A stretch of 6,048 bases of DNA. Origin: Methanobacteriota archaeon. Its GTDB lineage: Archaea; Thermoplasmatota; Poseidoniia; Poseidoniales; Poseidoniaceae. Each line of letters begins with the position of its first letter. Positions within the stretch are counted from its first letter, which is position 1. The notes under the pieces were generated by a model. The model made no database searches and was not told where the DNA came from. It saw only the letters and a program-made list of their open reading frames with translations. A program made the translations under genes and the position numbers. Of this stretch, positions 1 to 5,959 are shown piece after piece. Location of the stretch: positions 1 through 6,048 of the forward strand of contig PBXT01000111.1 in the NCBI GenBank assembly GCA_002727695.1, in the 5' to 3' direction.

Positions 1-57
1 CCAGCAAGAAACTGCGTAGTCGCACAACCCTCTCAGTTCAAATTGGCATATCAATGC

Positions 58-228
58 TTATGTGAAACGCATTAAGAATTTAGAAACCCAACTAATCATC
101 AAAATACTCAGGAATGAGGCGATTGCATATCTCGCCCACGGCCTTTTTGGTTTAGGAGGGGGGAATGGATCAATTCCCATCTCAAGGGACTTGGCCAACA
201 TCTCGAGATCCTCCTCAATTGTGACCAT
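58..228 (-). CDS. Probable small single-span membrane protein (56 aa), unknown function
   Basis: No family recognised. The frame reads as an acidic N-terminus (TIEEDLEMLAKSLEMG, about residues 3-18), a proline-rich stretch (PFPPPKPKRP, 21-30), a basic-aromatic turn (WAR) and one hydrophobic segment at about 34-49 (YAIASFLSILMISWV), ending in a short basic tail. Basic residues just before the hydrophobic helix suggest a cytoplasmic N-terminus with one membrane anchor. I chose the ATG at 228 because the open frame continues upstream to an ATG at 351 only by running into the start of the divergent Nudix-MBL gene. A TATA-like stretch (AATACATA on this strand) lies about 23 bp upstream of 228, which fits a leaderless transcript. 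The varied, non-repetitive composition and clear membrane pattern favour a real gene, but its short length and lack of homology keep this tentative. Confidence 0.5.
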   Translation of the reverse strand: MVTIEEDLEMLAKSLEMGIDPFPPPKPKRPWARYAIASFLSILMISWVSKFLMRFT

Positions 229-245
229 GAGGGGGCCAAACCATG

Positions 246-256
246 TTATGTATTGA
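246..256. promoter_or_regulatory. Possible shared TATA-like element between divergent genes
   Basis: The 53-bp gap between the two ATGs (228 minus, 282 plus) contains one AT-rich patch, TTATGTATTGA. On the minus strand it reads TCAATACATAA, centred about 23 bp from the ATG at 228. On the plus strand its centre is about 31 bp from the ATG at 282. Both distances fit archaeal TATA spacing for leaderless or near-leaderless transcripts. No Shine-Dalgarno motif precedes either start. The match to a TATA consensus is only fair. Confidence 0.3.
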
Positions 257-281
257 AACCATTTGTGCCTAGGCGCCAAAC

Positions 282-1748
282 ATGAGCGAGGTCCCGAGTG
301 GTTTGGATATGCCAAGCATTGAGCGAAGGCCTGCTCGACCTTCTGCGACATTGATGATTACTCGTCAAGGCAATGAAGGCGTAGAAGTCTTGCTAGGCAA
401 TCGTAGCGAATCAATGCCGTCATTCCCGGGATACTGGGCATTTCCTGGAGGCGGCGTTTCCAGAGTTGATACAGCGGCAAGTGAAGTACTTGGAATTTCA
501 ATACAGCACTGCGCAATCTTGAGAGAAGTCGTAGAAGAGTTGGGTCTAGCTCCAAATGAAGGGCGAATGGTCGCTGTTGAAGATGACTTCAGAAGCATGG
601 TAGTTGAGGACAAATCGAATTGGTTCCCTCTCGCCCTAGATGGGGACATATCGTGTGACACTAAAGGAATAAGAGTCATTTCGATGCGTACTACACCTCC
701 CTTTTCACCAATGAGATTCGAAAATACATTTCTTCACATTCATGCTGATGACCACGATGATTTCTCATTGGTTGGACAAACAGAGTTTGAAGATGCAAGA
801 TGGATGAGGCCTAGCGATTGGATTGGTGCATGGCAGAACAATGTCATCAAAATCGCACCACCAGTAGTTACTCTGCTTATGGAAGTTGACAGATGCCTAG
901 GACTCATGGACCAAGACATGCAAAGAGTTGCAATAGATTTGGAGACTAGAATGCCCGGTCGTCGCTCTATACTATTCGCACACGGAGTGGAAGTCATACC
1001 GGTGAAAACGGCCACACTTCCGCCCGCAGACCACACCAATTGTTACCTAGTAGGCGACCCTGAAGGTGAGTTCATTGTAGTCGACCCTGCTTTCCGTCAT
1101 CGTGAAGGAATGGAAGCTGTCGCTGAAGCCGTTGAAAGGCACAAAGGCGAACTTATTGCCGTGTTTTACACACACGGACACAGCGACCACTTAGCAGATG
1201 AAGGCCTATTGAAAGAAGCATTCGATGTGCCAATTTGGTCTGCATCTCCTACTGCTGATAGGGTTTTGAAAGATGGAGAGATACTACAACTCGGTTCACA
1301 AAATTGGACGGTGTTACACACTCCTGGACATCACCCTGAACACCTTTGCCTGATTTCGGATTCTGGATTAATTGCCGGAGACATGGTTGCTGGAATTGGA
1401 ACAATTTTGATTCCTCCCGGACAAGGAGATATGATGACTTATATCGACCAATTAGAGAGATTGTTAGACTTAGACCCTCACCTAATTTTCCCGTCACATG
1501 GCCCGGTTATTCCGCTACCTAGTAGAACTCTAGAACACTATATTCGTCATCGCTCAATTCGCCATGATAAGGTTTTATCTGCTGTTGAAGAAGGCAATTC
1601 TGAGCTCGATTTAATCGCTAAAATCGCATACCAAGATACTCCTGATGCACACCCTGGTTTGGCTGTTGACCAGACATTATCTCATCTTCTCTCACATGAG
1701 AAGGATGGAAAAGTGATGAGGGTTGACGGTGGCTGGGTGCGGACATGA
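282..1748 (+). CDS. Nudix hydrolase / LACTB2-like metallo-beta-lactamase fusion protein
   Basis: Two enzymes in one 488-residue chain. Residues about 17-200 are a Nudix domain: FPGGG at 54-58 and REVVEELGL at 81-89 supply the REUxEExGU core. The spacing from the last Gly of FPGGG to the core is about nine residues longer than canonical, and the preceding RSESMPSFPGYW resembles the NUDT19/RP2 clade, which cleaves CoA-type diphosphates. Residues about 235-415 are a metallo-beta-lactamase domain with THGHSDH (H298, H300, D302, H303), TPGH (H350), AGD (D367) and PSHGP (H406), all the expected metal ligands. Residues about 418-485 (YIRHRSIRHDKVLSAVEEG and following) match the winged-helix tail of LACTB2, an endoribonuclease of single-stranded RNA in mitochondria. 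No signal peptide, so cytoplasmic. The start at 282 leaves a short leader before the Nudix fold; ATG 309 is an alternative. Its stop overlaps the RqcH start. Domain calls are firm, but the substrates of both halves are unknown. Confidence 0.9.
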   Translation: MSEVPSGLDMPSIERRPARPSATLMITRQGNEGVEVLLGNRSESMPSFPGYWAFPGGGVSRVDTAASEVLGISIQHCAILREVVEELGLAPNEGRMVAVEDDFRSMVVEDKSNWFPLALDGDISCDTKGIRVISMRTTPPFSPMRFENTFLHIHADDHDDFSLVGQTEFEDARWMRPSDWIGAWQNNVIKIAPPVVTLLMEVDRCLGLMDQDMQRVAIDLETRMPGRRSILFAHGVEVIPVKTATLPPADHTNCYLVGDPEGEFIVVDPAFRHREGMEAVAEAVERHKGELIAVFYTHGHSDHLADEGLLKEAFDVPIWSASPTADRVLKDGEILQLGSQNWTVLHTPGHHPEHLCLISDSGLIAGDMVAGIGTILIPPGQGDMMTYIDQLERLLDLDPHLIFPSHGPVIPLPSRTLEHYIRHRSIRHDKVLSAVEEGNSELDLIAKIAYQDTPDAHPGLAVDQTLSHLLSHEKDGKVMRVDGGWVRT

Positions 1749-3817
1749 AGACTGTGATGAGCGGACTTGACTTGCGAGCAATCGCTAACGAGTTATCTCA
1801 AATGGTCGGATCCCATTGCAAGAAATGCTACCAACCACATTACGAACAAGTAGTACTTCGCTTGCGAGCGAAGTCAGGTGGAAATACAGACTTGGTCCTA
1901 ATTCGAGGAAAGAGAATCTACACAAGTCAAAGAGACCGCCCTATGCCACAATATCCCGCTCCATTTGCAATGGTTCTTCGAAAGGTATTGACTAATGCTA
2001 GGCTCAAGGCTGTAGAACAAGTTGGATTCGACAGAGTACTGCGATTCGTATTCGAAAATTCACACGGCACATTCCATCTTTATGTTGAAGTTTTCAGGGA
2101 TGGAAACATCATCCTCACAGATGGTGAAGACATGATCATCCAGCCATTAACGCATGCAACCTATGCTGACAGGACATTGAAGAAAGGAGTGCAATATTTC
2201 CCTCCACCTGCTGCGCAGGACCCGTATGATTTGAATTTCGACTCCTTCTCTGAACTGATGAATTCCAGTGATAGAAGCCTTGGTAGGACACTAGGAGGAG
2301 TTCTCAATCTTGGAGGAGGGATTTCTGGCGCTATTTGTGCAGATACAGGAAATGATGCGGATGCTGAAATCAAGAATGTAGATTTGAGCAAAGTCTGGGA
2401 TTCACTGCAAGGAATGCTTCATGGAGAATGGAAAGGTTATCTTTTCAGCGGAAAGGATGGCTATGAACAAGCATGGCCGATGGTTCTCACAACCTTACAA
2501 GACATGGAATACAAAGAATATGACACAATGTGTGAGGCTGTTGATGAATGGCTTGGTCCTCACGACGCCCATGCTTTAGCCCGAAGAGAGGCGGAGGCTC
2601 TGGATGTTGCTGCTCCAGGAAGAGGACATTCTACCGATATTGAGCGATTAGAGCGTCGTCTAGCACAACAGGAAAGTGCACTAGAAGGATTTGCTGCCAA
2701 GGTGGAAAAGCAGCAAGAGATCGGACATCTAATTCAGAATAACTGGACACACGTTGAGCAATTATTAGCTCAAGTCAATCAAGCTGTAGAATCGATGAGT
2801 TGGGATGGAGTGAAAAAAGCCATCAAAGAAATCGAATGGATTCAATCTGTCAACGCTGCAAAGAGAAGCTTCAACGCTTTCCTACCGGATGAAGAAGGCA
2901 AGCCAGGAAAACAGGTTAGCCTCAATATCGACGAGAGTGTTCACCAAAATGCGCAGCGCTATTTCCAAGCAGGACGCAAACAAAAAGACAAATCAGCAGG
3001 CGCAATTCAAGCCCTAGAGGATACAAGATTAGAACTTGAGAGGGCCAAGAAAAAACAAGCCAAAAGAGAGGCTAGCGGTCAAGTCGCCAAAGTTAGGCGT
3101 GCCAAGCGATTATGGTTTGAAAACCACAAATGGACAATGCTGCCAACCGGCCACCTGATGGTTGGAGGAAAGGATGCCAAGGGTAACGATTCTATCGTGA
3201 AAAAGCATCTATCTCTGGGCGATAGATACCTTCACGCAGACATGCACGGTGCTCCATCTTGTTCTCTAAGAAACAATCAGGGATTCATTGTGGACACTCA
3301 ACCACCTGCTCATATTGGAGAAGATATGCCAGCGTTCAGATTGGTGGATAAAATCGAGGCGGACATCGATGACGAAGTAACTGAAATCGCTGCTACAATG
3401 GCTTTGGCATGGAGTAGAGCATGGAATGGTGGCGGTGCTCACGGCACGGTATTCTGGGTTAAACCCGGACAGGTTTCCAAATCTGCAGAAACCGGAGAAT
3501 ATGTTGGCAAGGGAGCATTCGTTATTCGTGGCCAAAGAACGTGGTACAAGGATATCGACTTGCGCCTTGGAATCGGCTTGGTTGCCATCAATGGAATACC
3601 ATTGTTGATGGCTTCTACTGCAAATCATATTGCAGAAATTTGTACACGCTACATTGTCGTTACACCTGGTCGCGAGAAGAAAGAGAGCATAGCGAATAAG
3701 ATCTACAAGTCCACAGGCTTAGCGGTTGATGACATACTTCCAATCCTGCCAGGAAATTGTGAGATTATTGAAGATGTTGGACTAATCAATTTCAAGAAAT
3801 CAGATAATACTGAATAA
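1745..3817 (+). CDS. rqcH: RqcH / NFACT (NEMF, Rqc2 homologue), archaeal ribosome quality control factor
   Basis: RqcH binds large ribosomal subunits still carrying peptidyl-tRNA after a stall, and in bacteria and eukaryotes recruits charged tRNA to add C-terminal tails to the nascent chain. The 690 residues fit the archaeal family. NFACT-N covers about 1-150, opening MKTVMSGLDLRAIANEL with the conserved D9, and contains GFDR (D96-R97), the Asp-Arg pair needed for tailing in studied homologues. A degenerate helix-hairpin-helix region follows at about 175-210 (LGRTLGGVLNLGG). Coiled-coil arms lie at about 298-345 and 400-452. NFACT-R (DUF814) begins at RLWFENHKW (455-463), with LMVGGKDAKGND (471-482) and the YLHADMHGA block (495-503). 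The archaeal/eukaryal block WVKPGQVSKSAETGEY (571-586) and a short C-terminal segment close the protein. The ATG at 1745 is favoured because it gives the usual N-terminus and overlaps the upstream stop as ATGA, implying translational coupling with the Nudix-MBL fusion. Confidence 0.95.
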   Translation: MKTVMSGLDLRAIANELSQMVGSHCKKCYQPHYEQVVLRLRAKSGGNTDLVLIRGKRIYTSQRDRPMPQYPAPFAMVLRKVLTNARLKAVEQVGFDRVLRFVFENSHGTFHLYVEVFRDGNIILTDGEDMIIQPLTHATYADRTLKKGVQYFPPPAAQDPYDLNFDSFSELMNSSDRSLGRTLGGVLNLGGGISGAICADTGNDADAEIKNVDLSKVWDSLQGMLHGEWKGYLFSGKDGYEQAWPMVLTTLQDMEYKEYDTMCEAVDEWLGPHDAHALARREAEALDVAAPGRGHSTDIERLERRLAQQESALEGFAAKVEKQQEIGHLIQNNWTHVEQLLAQVNQAVESMSWDGVKKAIKEIEWIQSVNAAKRSFNAFLPDEEGKPGKQVSLNIDESVHQNAQRYFQAGRKQKDKSAGAIQALEDTRLELERAKKKQAKREASGQVAKVRRAKRLWFENHKWTMLPTGHLMVGGKDAKGNDSIVKKHLSLGDRYLHADMHGAPSCSLRNNQGFIVDTQPPAHIGEDMPAFRLVDKIEADIDDEVTEIAATMALAWSRAWNGGGAHGTVFWVKPGQVSKSAETGEYVGKGAFVIRGQRTWYKDIDLRLGIGLVAINGIPLLMASTANHIAEICTRYIVVTPGREKKESIANKIYKSTGLAVDDILPILPGNCEIIEDVGLINFKKSDNTE

Positions 3818-3823
3818 ATATCT

Positions 3824-3842
3824 AAGGGTTTATTAGTCCCTT
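3824..3842 (+). promoter_or_regulatory. TATA-like box of the GGCT gene, flanked by a 5-bp inverted repeat
   Basis: TTTATTA at 3829-3835 is centred about 26 bp before the ATG at 3858, the distance expected for a leaderless archaeal transcript. No Shine-Dalgarno sequence precedes that ATG. The box sits exactly between the arms AAGGG (3824-3828) and CCCTT (3838-3842). The arms could be a repressor site over the TATA box, a weak RNA hairpin at the end of the RqcH transcript, or chance. Confidence 0.45.
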
Positions 3843-3857
3843 GATTTATTTCGAATT

Positions 3858-4736
3858 ATGGAAGAAAAAGCGCAAACAGCACCAATACTGTATTTCGGCT
3901 ATGGTTCAAATTTGGATAATGCTGATTGGACTAAATGGTGTCACAAGCGAGGAAGAAATCCAGATGGATTGAAAGAAATAGGCCCTGCTTGGATTGACGA
4001 ATATTATCTTACATTCGACTATTATTCTAGTTCGAGAAAAGCCGGTGCTGCGAACCTGAAATTGCTAGCATCAGGAATGGCGGCAACTCCAGGAGCACTT
4101 TTCGAGATTGATGAAGAAACCTTAGAGGCTCTTGACCGCAAGGAAGGGCATCCTAATCCAAAATATTACCAGAGGAAAATTGTAACCGCTTACACAGCAG
4201 ATGGTAAAGCGCACCAAGCTTATACCTACATTCATTATGCAACTGAGGATAATTTCCACCCTCCTTCCCAAGAATATGAGGCTCTAATCAGAAACGGCCT
4301 CGAAAGGCTTGAATTGACTACAGATTGGCTAGATTCAGCCCTTAGCGGAGGCCTGCATGCAAAGTTCGAACATGTATTTGTTTATGGCACATTGATGAAA
4401 GGAATGCCTCGTCATAGCGAAATGCAAGATGGATGTACGCTTGTTTGTGAAGGAACTGTTCAAGGCGACCTATACCAAATCTCAGATTATCCAGGATTAG
4501 TTGTTGGTAGTGGCACAGTACAGGGAGAATTGTATCGAGCTACAGACATGTTTCAAATCATACAACGCTTAGATTGGATCGAAGGTGCAGGAGGTGCAAA
4601 CCCTCTCTTCAATAGAGTGATTCAGGAAGTAACAACTGAGCAAGGACAAGTCTGGGCTTACACTTACCATTATGCAAAACCCACGGATTCCTTTGAGCGT
4701 ATTGACTCTGGTGATTGGTTGTCATTCAACGAGTAA
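3858..4736 (+). CDS. Tandem gamma-glutamylcyclotransferase-like (GGCT/AIG2) protein
   Basis: Two GGCT-fold domains lie in one 292-residue cytosolic protein. Domain 1 (about 9-165) opens LYFGYGSNLD, with the YGSNL phosphate/amide-binding loop at 15-19, GALFEID at 79-85 and LDRKEG at 92-97, where E96 is the expected catalytic acid. Domain 2 (about 170-275) opens HVFVYGTLMKG, with YGTL at 176-179, the usual G-x-LY strand pairs (GTVQGDLY, GTVQGELY) and LDWIEG at 238-243, where E242 is the expected acid. Domain 1 is closer to the YGSNL type (gamma-glutamylcyclotransferase), and domain 2 to the YGTL type (AIG2, gamma-glutamylamine cyclotransferase). Such enzymes release 5-oxoproline from gamma-glutamyl compounds. 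The true substrate here is unknown. The gene has its own TATA-like box and is probably transcribed alone. Its end overlaps by 15 bp the tail of the convergent membrane-protein gene. Confidence 0.85.
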   Translation: MEEKAQTAPILYFGYGSNLDNADWTKWCHKRGRNPDGLKEIGPAWIDEYYLTFDYYSSSRKAGAANLKLLASGMAATPGALFEIDEETLEALDRKEGHPNPKYYQRKIVTAYTADGKAHQAYTYIHYATEDNFHPPSQEYEALIRNGLERLELTTDWLDSALSGGLHAKFEHVFVYGTLMKGMPRHSEMQDGCTLVCEGTVQGDLYQISDYPGLVVGSGTVQGELYRATDMFQIIQRLDWIEGAGGANPLFNRVIQEVTTEQGQVWAYTYHYAKPTDSFERIDSGDWLSFNE

Positions 4737-5390
4737 TAGTCCCGAAGCAAATGCGCCTACATAGAACCCAAATCCGGTCAAATCATACATCGACCAAGAC
4801 CCTAAGATTCCCGCATCGATTGTCCCAATGGCTGCAACAATTAGGAAAATTATTGCGTACCCTAAATGCAAAATTCCCATAACTTTCGGTGATTTACCAG
4901 CTCCGAGAACAATTGATGAAATAATCGCACTTAGCAAAAATACAAACGGACTCAATCCAACCATAAGAGCCGCTATACCGAAAAACACGAATTCTATTGG
5001 CAAATCTGCTGAATCTCCTGAATCTCCTGAATCACCGGAACCGTCGCCTGAATCTTCAGAACCCAAATCTGCAATTTCCCCTACAACTCCCATCATCTCA
5101 AATCCAGAAACAGATTCTCCGAAGAAGGATATGTATGGTAAGAACAATGACACAATTATTAGCGCTACTGCTACCCATGGAACTTTGCTTTTCGGTTTTC
5201 CTTGAGTTACGTAAACCACTTGTTGCGGAGCGCCCATCATTTGTGGAGCAGGTTGCTGCGAAAACTGCTGCATTGGTTGAGTTGGTTGCATATATTGAGT
5301 AGCAGGTTGCTGATACTGGCTAGGTTGCGGGATTGCTCCGGGCTGAGTATACTGAACGGGCTGAGTATATTCAATAGGTTGCGGCTGCAT
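4722..5390 (-). CDS. Membrane protein with Gln/Pro/Tyr-rich tail and acidic SGD repeat, unknown function
   Basis: No named family recognised. From the ATG at 5390 the protein is 222 residues. Residues 1-62 are a low-complexity tail built on QPxQY/TQP units (IEYTQPVQYTQPG and similar). A basic patch (GKPKSK, 64-69) precedes TM1 at about 70-90. A loop at about 91-130 carries the acidic repeat GSGDSGDSGDS (117-127). A long hydrophobic span follows at about 132-163, then GAGKSPK, then spans at about 170-190 and 204-220. Positive-inside reasoning puts the tail in the cytoplasm and the acidic loop outside, with about four membrane segments. The frame extends upstream to an ATG at 5453 inside the regulator gene, but a TATA-like box 28 bp before 5390 and the hydrophobic, out-of-character extra residues favour 5390. 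It sits 53 bp downstream of the regulator gene on the same strand, with a separate promoter. Confidence 0.75.
   Translation of the reverse strand: MQPQPIEYTQPVQYTQPGAIPQPSQYQQPATQYMQPTQPMQQFSQQPAPQMMGAPQQVVYVTQGKPKSKVPWVAVALIIVSLFLPYISFFGESVSGFEMMGVVGEIADLGSEDSGDGSGDSGDSGDSADLPIEFVFFGIAALMVGLSPFVFLLSAIISSIVLGAGKSPKVMGILHLGYAIIFLIVAAIGTIDAGILGSWSMYDLTGFGFYVGAFASGLLLVE
5002..5046 (-). repeat. Imperfect 9-bp tandem repeat encoding the acidic SGD tract
   Basis: On the plus strand the unit GAATCTCCT occurs twice exactly (5011-5019, 5020-5028), flanked by diverged copies (AAATCTGCT, GAATCACCG, GAACCGTCG). The period keeps the reading frame of the membrane-protein gene and encodes Ser-Gly-Asp units. 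Such tracts expand and contract easily by slippage in steps of three residues. Confidence 0.75.
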
Positions 5391-5415
5391 GTGTCCGCTT
5401 CGATTTATTGTGCAG

Positions 5416-5421
5416 ATATAG
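5416..5421 (-). promoter_or_regulatory. TATA-like box of the 4-TM membrane protein gene
   Basis: CTATAT on the minus strand, centred about 28 bp upstream of the ATG at 5390. It supports the shorter start and a leaderless transcript independent of the regulator gene. Confidence 0.45.
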
Positions 5422-5432
5422 ATTGTGCCTGC

Positions 5433-5442
5433 AAAGAAAAAA
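5433..5442 (-). terminator. Poly-T terminator after the NikR-like gene
   Basis: Directly after the TAG stop at 5444-5446 the minus strand reads TTTTTTCTTT. T-runs without a required hairpin are typical archaeal intrinsic terminators. It lies between the regulator stop and the TATA-like box of the next gene, so the two genes probably form separate transcripts. Confidence 0.45.
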
Positions 5443-5443
5443 T

Positions 5444-5872
5444 CTAGCAACAATCTTCTTGTCTCATTGGAGCACTTACGAATACCACTTTGTCAACATT
5501 ACGAGTATTCTTCAATTGCTCAAAAATGCCTCTCACATCTAATGCGTTTCCTTTGACGTGAACTACATCTACGCATGAATGGCATGAGTGACCAAGCCTG
5601 CTGCTGTGATGATACGCAGCTACTTCGACAGATTCAGTACGTGTTACCATTAACTTCTGCTCCTTTTCAGTCTGATAGTGAACAACTAAGTGGCCTTCAA
5701 CAACTTCGCTATCGTCGATACTCATGAGATCACCCTTCTGTTGTATTTCAGCAAAGTAAATTGCAGCATCACGAAGGAAACGACTGCGATTTTTGTAACC
5801 AGATTGTTGAATCAAGTCGTCGAAAATTGATGCAAAATCTCTGTCTGCGCTAAACGATATAATTTGGCTCAT
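5444..5872 (-). CDS. NikR/CopG-like metal-responsive transcriptional regulator with variant His/Cys cluster
   Basis: A 142-residue protein with the NikR layout. An N-terminal ribbon-helix-helix domain (about 3-43: IISFSADRDFASIFDDLIQQ, then GYKNRSRFLRDAAIYF) binds DNA as a dimer. The C-terminal ACT-like domain (about 55-135) carries the metal site and ends in the usual pattern VVHVKGNALDVRGIFEQL...VDKVVFV. NikR uses three His and one Cys. Here C100 aligns with the conserved Cys before the VDV strand (LEV in NikR), but the His-x-His spacing is not kept. Instead the cluster is YHHSSRLGHSCHSC (H88, H89, H95, C97, H98, C100), with H61 and H65 on an earlier strand and a terminal EDCC. The metal may be nickel or another thiophilic ion; this is open. 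The start at 5872 gives the standard ribbon strand. A divergent lipoprotein gene shares its upstream region, suggesting auto- and cross-regulation. Confidence 0.85.
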   Translation of the reverse strand: MSQIISFSADRDFASIFDDLIQQSGYKNRSRFLRDAAIYFAEIQQKGDLMSIDDSEVVEGHLVVHYQTEKEQKLMVTRTESVEVAAYHHSSRLGHSCHSCVDVVHVKGNALDVRGIFEQLKNTRNVDKVVFVSAPMRQEDCC

Positions 5873-5892
5873 AAACCTGCGAAATCTTTCAC

Positions 5893-5905
5893 AATAATAA
5901 TAATT
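5893..5905 (-). promoter_or_regulatory. AT-rich promoter element of the NikR-like gene
   Basis: The minus strand reads ATTATTATTATTG, centred about 26 bp before the ATG at 5872, the position expected for a TATA box of a leaderless transcript. The trinucleotide repetition makes the exact box uncertain. Confidence 0.4.
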
Positions 5906-5929
5906 CTCAAAACTCTAATTAATAGGTTT

Positions 5930-5948
5930 AGTTATATAGTTATTAGTT
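5930..5948 (+). repeat. Three short AGTT-containing direct repeats over the lipoprotein promoter
   Basis: AGTTATAT (5930-5937), AGTTATTA (5938-5945) and a partial AGTT-like third copy (GTT at 5946-5948, with the preceding A shared) follow one another at roughly 8-bp spacing and cover the TATA-like box. They could be a regulator site, but their length and AT-richness make chance a real possibility. Confidence 0.3.
5932..5939 (+). promoter_or_regulatory. TATA box of the lipoprotein gene
   Basis: TTATATAG is centred about 25 bp before the ATG at 5960. It is the best TATA match in the window and its spacing predicts transcription starting at or next to the ATG. Confidence 0.55.
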
Positions 5949-5959
5949 GGCGACGAGGC

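Noticed and set aside
1..65. Possible 3' end of an upstream plus-strand gene (open frames ending at 18, 65 or 75)
   Set aside because: Three frames are open from the edge, each too short to judge, and none shows a recognisable motif. I cannot choose one.
62..256. 64-codon open frame on the plus strand
   Set aside because: It lies antisense to the small membrane gene, has no recognisable domain or promoter spacing, and its composition looks like a shadow frame.
229..351. Longer start of the small minus-strand gene at 351
   Set aside because: It would overlap 70 bp of the Nudix-MBL coding start, and the added residues look non-coding compared with the part after 228.
4452..4539. Internal repeat GTVQGDLY / GTVQGELY in the GGCT gene
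   Set aside because: AIG2-like domains normally contain two similar G-x-LY strands, so this is a family feature and not a novel duplication.
4828..5447. Three plus-strand open frames opposite the membrane-protein gene
   Set aside because: Their proline/serine or leucine/asparagine repeats are simply the antisense of the SGD and QP-rich tracts, with no domain and no promoter.
5391..5453. Longer start of the membrane protein at 5453
   Set aside because: It overlaps the regulator gene and would skip the well-placed TATA-like box 28 bp before 5390. The extra 21 residues do not resemble the low-complexity tail.
5893..5903. AAT trinucleotide run as a microsatellite
   Set aside because: Only a few units, in an AT-rich promoter where a TATA-like box is expected; not worth calling as a separate repeat.
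5873..5959. Search for a classical NikR operator (GTATGA-N16-TCATAC)
   Set aside because: No such palindrome is visible in the divergent region, so no NikR-type operator is annotated.
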